A DNA stretch of 64,000 nucleotides, taken from the NCBI GenBank assembly GCA_023079485.1, contig CM041090.1, positions 35,180,874-35,244,873 on the forward strand. The letters run 5' to 3'. This stretch comes from Archilochus colubris. Taxonomy: Eukaryota > Chordata > Aves > Apodiformes > Trochilidae. Each line of letters starts with the position of its first letter. Position 1 is the first letter of the stretch. The position numbers were made by a program, and so were the translations under genes. Below are positions 61,005 to 64,000 of this stretch, one piece after another. The notes below the pieces were generated by a model. The model was not told the origin of the DNA. It searched no databases and saw only the letters and a list, made by a program, of their open reading frames with translations.

Positions 61005-63788
61005 GATTAAACTGCAAAACTGTGGCTTTTATTTCCAAACATACAATAAATAGGTCCACCACAACTAGCCTCTAACTTCATTTTACATGGAAGGATTTTA
61101 AAATTAGTTTGTGCATATTTAAAAATTAAACTTCCCTTTGCACATAATTCCATACATAACCAAACTGCATTACATACCAGCTTATGGTCTTGGCACTGTG
61201 ATGCAAGCAACCAATTAGAGCTTTGTAGCAAGCACTTGAACAAAAATTGCATTTTGAATTGTTGATAAAGCATCTACCAACAATTTAATCTATTTCTGAA
61301 GCATACAAAAACCTTCAGCACGTAAATGCTGAAAAGCATGTTGTCTTCTCTTACGTCTCTGTAGGGGCTGCAAGGTGAGTAAGTAGACTTATTAAGTGTT
61401 CACTATTTGCTACATGATACAATTTTCATACCAAAATATCTTTACTGCATAGTAACATTCCGTATTTTCAAACGCAAAAAGAAATCAGATGCAGTCTTTT
61501 TGTTTTATTCCTCATCACTTAATTTAAAGACATTTTTAACGACAACTCTGCTTCATCACAGTGCAGAAGGCCATTAATATTTCAAGGATTTATTCAGTCA
61601 TATCTTTAATACAAAAGTAGAGGCTGAGGAAAAGCCAGAGTAGTCTATACACAATGCACAATCTGTGTACATTCTGAAGCTGTACCTCTTCAAGAACTAT
61701 TTATACACTCTTCAAACAAATCCCTTTATCCAGCAATTCAAAATACTTTAGATCAGGAGATTTATATTAGAATCAATACATTATATGCATATAAATACAT
61801 TTACACCCTTCGGTTGCTTAACAACCCAGATGGCTGCGAGGACGTGACCTGAACTGGTTCTCCACTGGTTTGGGACACCAAATCGTGTTGGCAGCTGTTA
61901 ACCACAGCAGTCACAGTAAAAAATGGAGATCTCTGCACAAGGTAAGTGTGCCACAGCATCAGTTAAGACTAGAAATAGCAGGTGACACCCTGGACCCTTC
62001 AGCAAGGCCAGGATTTCAAATTCTGTGAGATACAAGACACAGGCAACATTTTTTTTTCCCTCCGCTGATGCCCCATTCATAAAAAGTCTCAGCAGAACAG
62101 AAAAAACCCAAACAAACAAAACCCCAAAACCCAACAAACCAAAAAAACCCAACAAATCAAAGCAAAAGCTTTTACAACTGCAAATTTTCTTACAAGACAG
62201 GTGCCGCAGCTTCCAAGAACAGGCAAAACTTTCATCATTAAAAAATAAAACCCAAAATCCTAGTGTGCAAGTGTGCAGCTCAGAAGATGATAGCAAGGAT
62301 CAATGCAGAATTCAGTTCAAGCTGAAACACAGTATCCCAACTGTCTTGTGGAAATAAAATATATATATATATAAGTCCTCACTGCAAATCTCATCTTCAG
62401 TTACTGAGTGCGTTTATACATTACCTATGTACACAACTGCCATTCCCTTGCACCCTTCCTGCCCCACTGCAGGCTGCAGCACCCTCAGTAGCAGCAGCAG
62501 CAACCACCTGGATGATGCTCCCTGAGCCCTGAGCCCTCGGAGGCCCCAGACCCCTGAGCCCTCAGGGACACAGCTGCAGGATGGCTCTGAGTCATCAGCA
62601 CTGACTCACCACCCATCTATGAGCACTTCAGGAGTATCCAAAGCAGTAAGCACTGGTGGAGTAAGAAGTATCGTCCCAAGGTGCTAAAAGTTTTAAGCTT
62701 GAAGGTTTTCTTTCTACAATGCCAGGTATACAAATGTGTCTCTTTTTAAATAATATTGCACATAGAAATCATCTTAAACTTCGTAGTGAAAGCAGGGTTG
62801 AAAGACAGTGTTTCTGAAAACAGATTTAAAAGCTACCTGTACATAATAAGTTTTAATTTAAAGGACGCCAAGATTATTAAAAATCTAAGCACGTAATACT
62901 GACAGAAAAATGTTAAATTGCACAATCTACATATAAATTACATCTGTAAATACTTCAAAGTTTTTAAACATTGAATACCCTTGATTTCACAAATCAGCTA
63001 GGTCACTGTCAAAGGATCAGCTCAATGAGTTAAAAGTACTTTCCCCCAGAAAAAAACAAAAACAAAAAAGAAACACAAAGATCTGCAATCTTAGATGAAG
63101 CACTGGAAAGAGTTAAAGCATTTCAGCTCAGAGGTAGTGCTAAACACATCCAACTAGAAGTCCATTATCTTTGAACTATGACGAAATAACGTAGTAAAAT
63201 GTAGAAAGACTATAAAATTTACAAAAATAAATAGTTCTGAATGCTTTAGAAAATGCAAGAGACTTTGTTGACAAGTGTCTTGATCTGCTTTTCGGATCAA
63301 AAGAAAGCATGTCTCATTTTTAAAATATACCCATCTCTAGTACTGCACCTGCAATCCATGCAATCCAACTCTGCAACTTGACGTATGCCCACTTGGCATA
63401 GACTTTGATATTAAAAATAAAGTGGAGGCTTTGTATAAGATCATCTCATATGAAATTTGTTTTGCATGTAAATTCTTCTGACAAATTAAAAATTGCACAT
63501 AAAAAAGTTTATTGAAAGAGGCATGAGGGGTGATTAAGGGTATGTGCCTACTGTTCCACATACACCCTGGAAGGAAAAAGATGATTGCACAGTTCTTATA
63601 AATAAATATTTCTTTTCTTAAAAAAAATCTGCCACTTGTTTGGTTATAAGTTGGAATTATTTAGAAAATCTCTCTAAAACTTATTTTTAGTTTGTGTTTT
63701 AAAGAGCTCTTTGCAACTTTTCCAGTGGCTTTTATCCTGAAACCAAATGAAAGCGGCAGTTAAAAAGTATCTTTGGGTAAAACAAGGA
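61005..63788 (-). other. CDCA4: Probable CDCA4 3' UTR
   Basis: AT-rich sequence downstream of the CDCA4 stop on the minus strand. Reversed polyadenylation signals (TTTATT on the plus strand) occur at 63508-63513, 61589-61594, 61504-61509 and 61028-61033. The last would give a UTR of about 2.8 kb, the first about 0.28 kb; transcripts may use more than one. Putative regulatory words on the transcript strand are a let-7 seed match CTACCTC (63131-63137), repeated TGCTGCT words matching the miR-15/16 seed (62490-62502) and a Pumilio-type TGTACATA (62426-62433). An A/C-rich stretch at 62095-62165 and an (AT)n run at 62359-62373 are also present. The 3' limit is an inference. Confidence 0.5.
62359..62373. 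repeat. (AT)n microsatellite
   Basis: Perfect alternating A/T of about 15 bp within the presumed CDCA4 3' UTR. Confidence 0.85.
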
Positions 63789-64000
63789 TCAGGATCCAAC
63801 AAGAATTTCCATGATGTGGTCCAGCTCACTCAGATCTGTTCTACATATCTGAATGTTGCTTGCTGAAGAAGAATTACAAGATGGAAAGGTTTTCAATGGT
63901 TCTTCTGTAGCAAGAGATGGTGGTCTGGTCGGCATTAGTGGAGGGCAACAGAAGTCTGAATCATACATTGAAGTGTCAATATCTTCAAAAATGTCATCTA
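63789..64000 (-). CDS. CDCA4: CDCA4 (cell division cycle associated 4), C-terminal 69 residues, partial
   Basis: On the minus strand the frame enters at 64000 and ends at TGA 63791-63789. It reads DDIFEDIDTSMYDSDF near its start and finishes DLSELDHIMEILVGS. These two blocks are the conserved acidic C-terminal region and terminal motif of the SERTA/TRIP-Br family (SERTAD1-3, CDCA4), nuclear co-regulators that link E2F/DP transcription to PHD-bromodomain factors. The N-terminal cyclin-A-binding and SERTA domains lie outside the window. I choose CDCA4 over SERTAD2 because of its place tail-to-tail with CLBA1, the arrangement I recall from human 14q32.33. CDCA4 is normally encoded by a single coding exon of about 240 codons, in agreement with the uninterrupted frame here. 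Confidence 0.88.
   Translation of the reverse strand, partial: DDIFEDIDTSMYDSDFCCPPLMPTRPPSLATEEPLKTFPSCNSSSASNIQICRTDLSELDHIMEILVGS

Noticed and set aside
1..64000. tRNA genes, CRISPR arrays, bacterial operons or a new defence-type system
   Set aside because: No intact A/B-box pair apart from the MIR relic near 16094, no regularly spaced direct repeats, and gene structure is plainly vertebrate.

Overview
This is vertebrate nuclear DNA, almost certainly from a bird. It is AT-moderate, exons are short and split by GT-AG introns, and the dominant interspersed repeat is CR1 (at least seven 5'-truncated copies, several ending in the avian ATTCTATG-type 3' tail). A few very old MIR-type SINEs and an L3/CR1-like relic are also present. 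Two solo retroviral LTRs carry perfect 6-bp target-site duplications. The species cannot be named from sequence alone. Nothing bacterial, no CRISPR array and no operon is present.

Layout. From 1 to about 45.8 kb there is a gene desert. I can support no protein-coding exon there, only CR1 fragments (571-1455, 7240-7350, 17380-17560, 25648-25815, 29340-29784, 38645-39532), MIR relics (12270-12335, 14568-14715, 16060-16182), an L3-like relic (24640-25010), a solo LTR (32607-32929), simple repeats and one small CpG-rich patch near 3.93-4.1 kb. From 45.83 to 46.78 kb there is a strong CpG island, the presumed promoter and first exon(s) of the next gene. From 47.46 to about 56.85 kb lies CLBA1 on the + strand (clathrin-binding box of aftiphilin containing 1, C14orf79 orthologue). 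I reconstruct five coding exons giving a 321-residue protein. Its intron 1 holds a CR1 copy and its intron 4 holds the second solo LTR. From about 57 to 61 kb is the intergenic gap between two convergent genes, with a possible alternative CLBA1 last exon at 57761-57928. From about 61.0 kb to the end is the 3' part of CDCA4 on the - strand: a probable 3' UTR, then the last 69 codons of the CDS running off the window at 64000.

The tail-to-tail CLBA1/CDCA4 arrangement is the one I recall from human chromosome 14q32.33, which supports both identifications. The two products are not known to act together: CLBA1 is a small aftiphilin-like clathrin-adaptor accessory protein, and CDCA4 is a SERTA/TRIP-Br-family transcriptional co-regulator of E2F-linked cell-cycle genes. 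I found no sign of a novel multi-gene system. The items most worth a second look are the in-frame candidate alternative exon, the two sister LTRs (one with an internal duplication), the miRNA-seed-like sites in the CDCA4 3' UTR, and the size of the empty region upstream of CLBA1.
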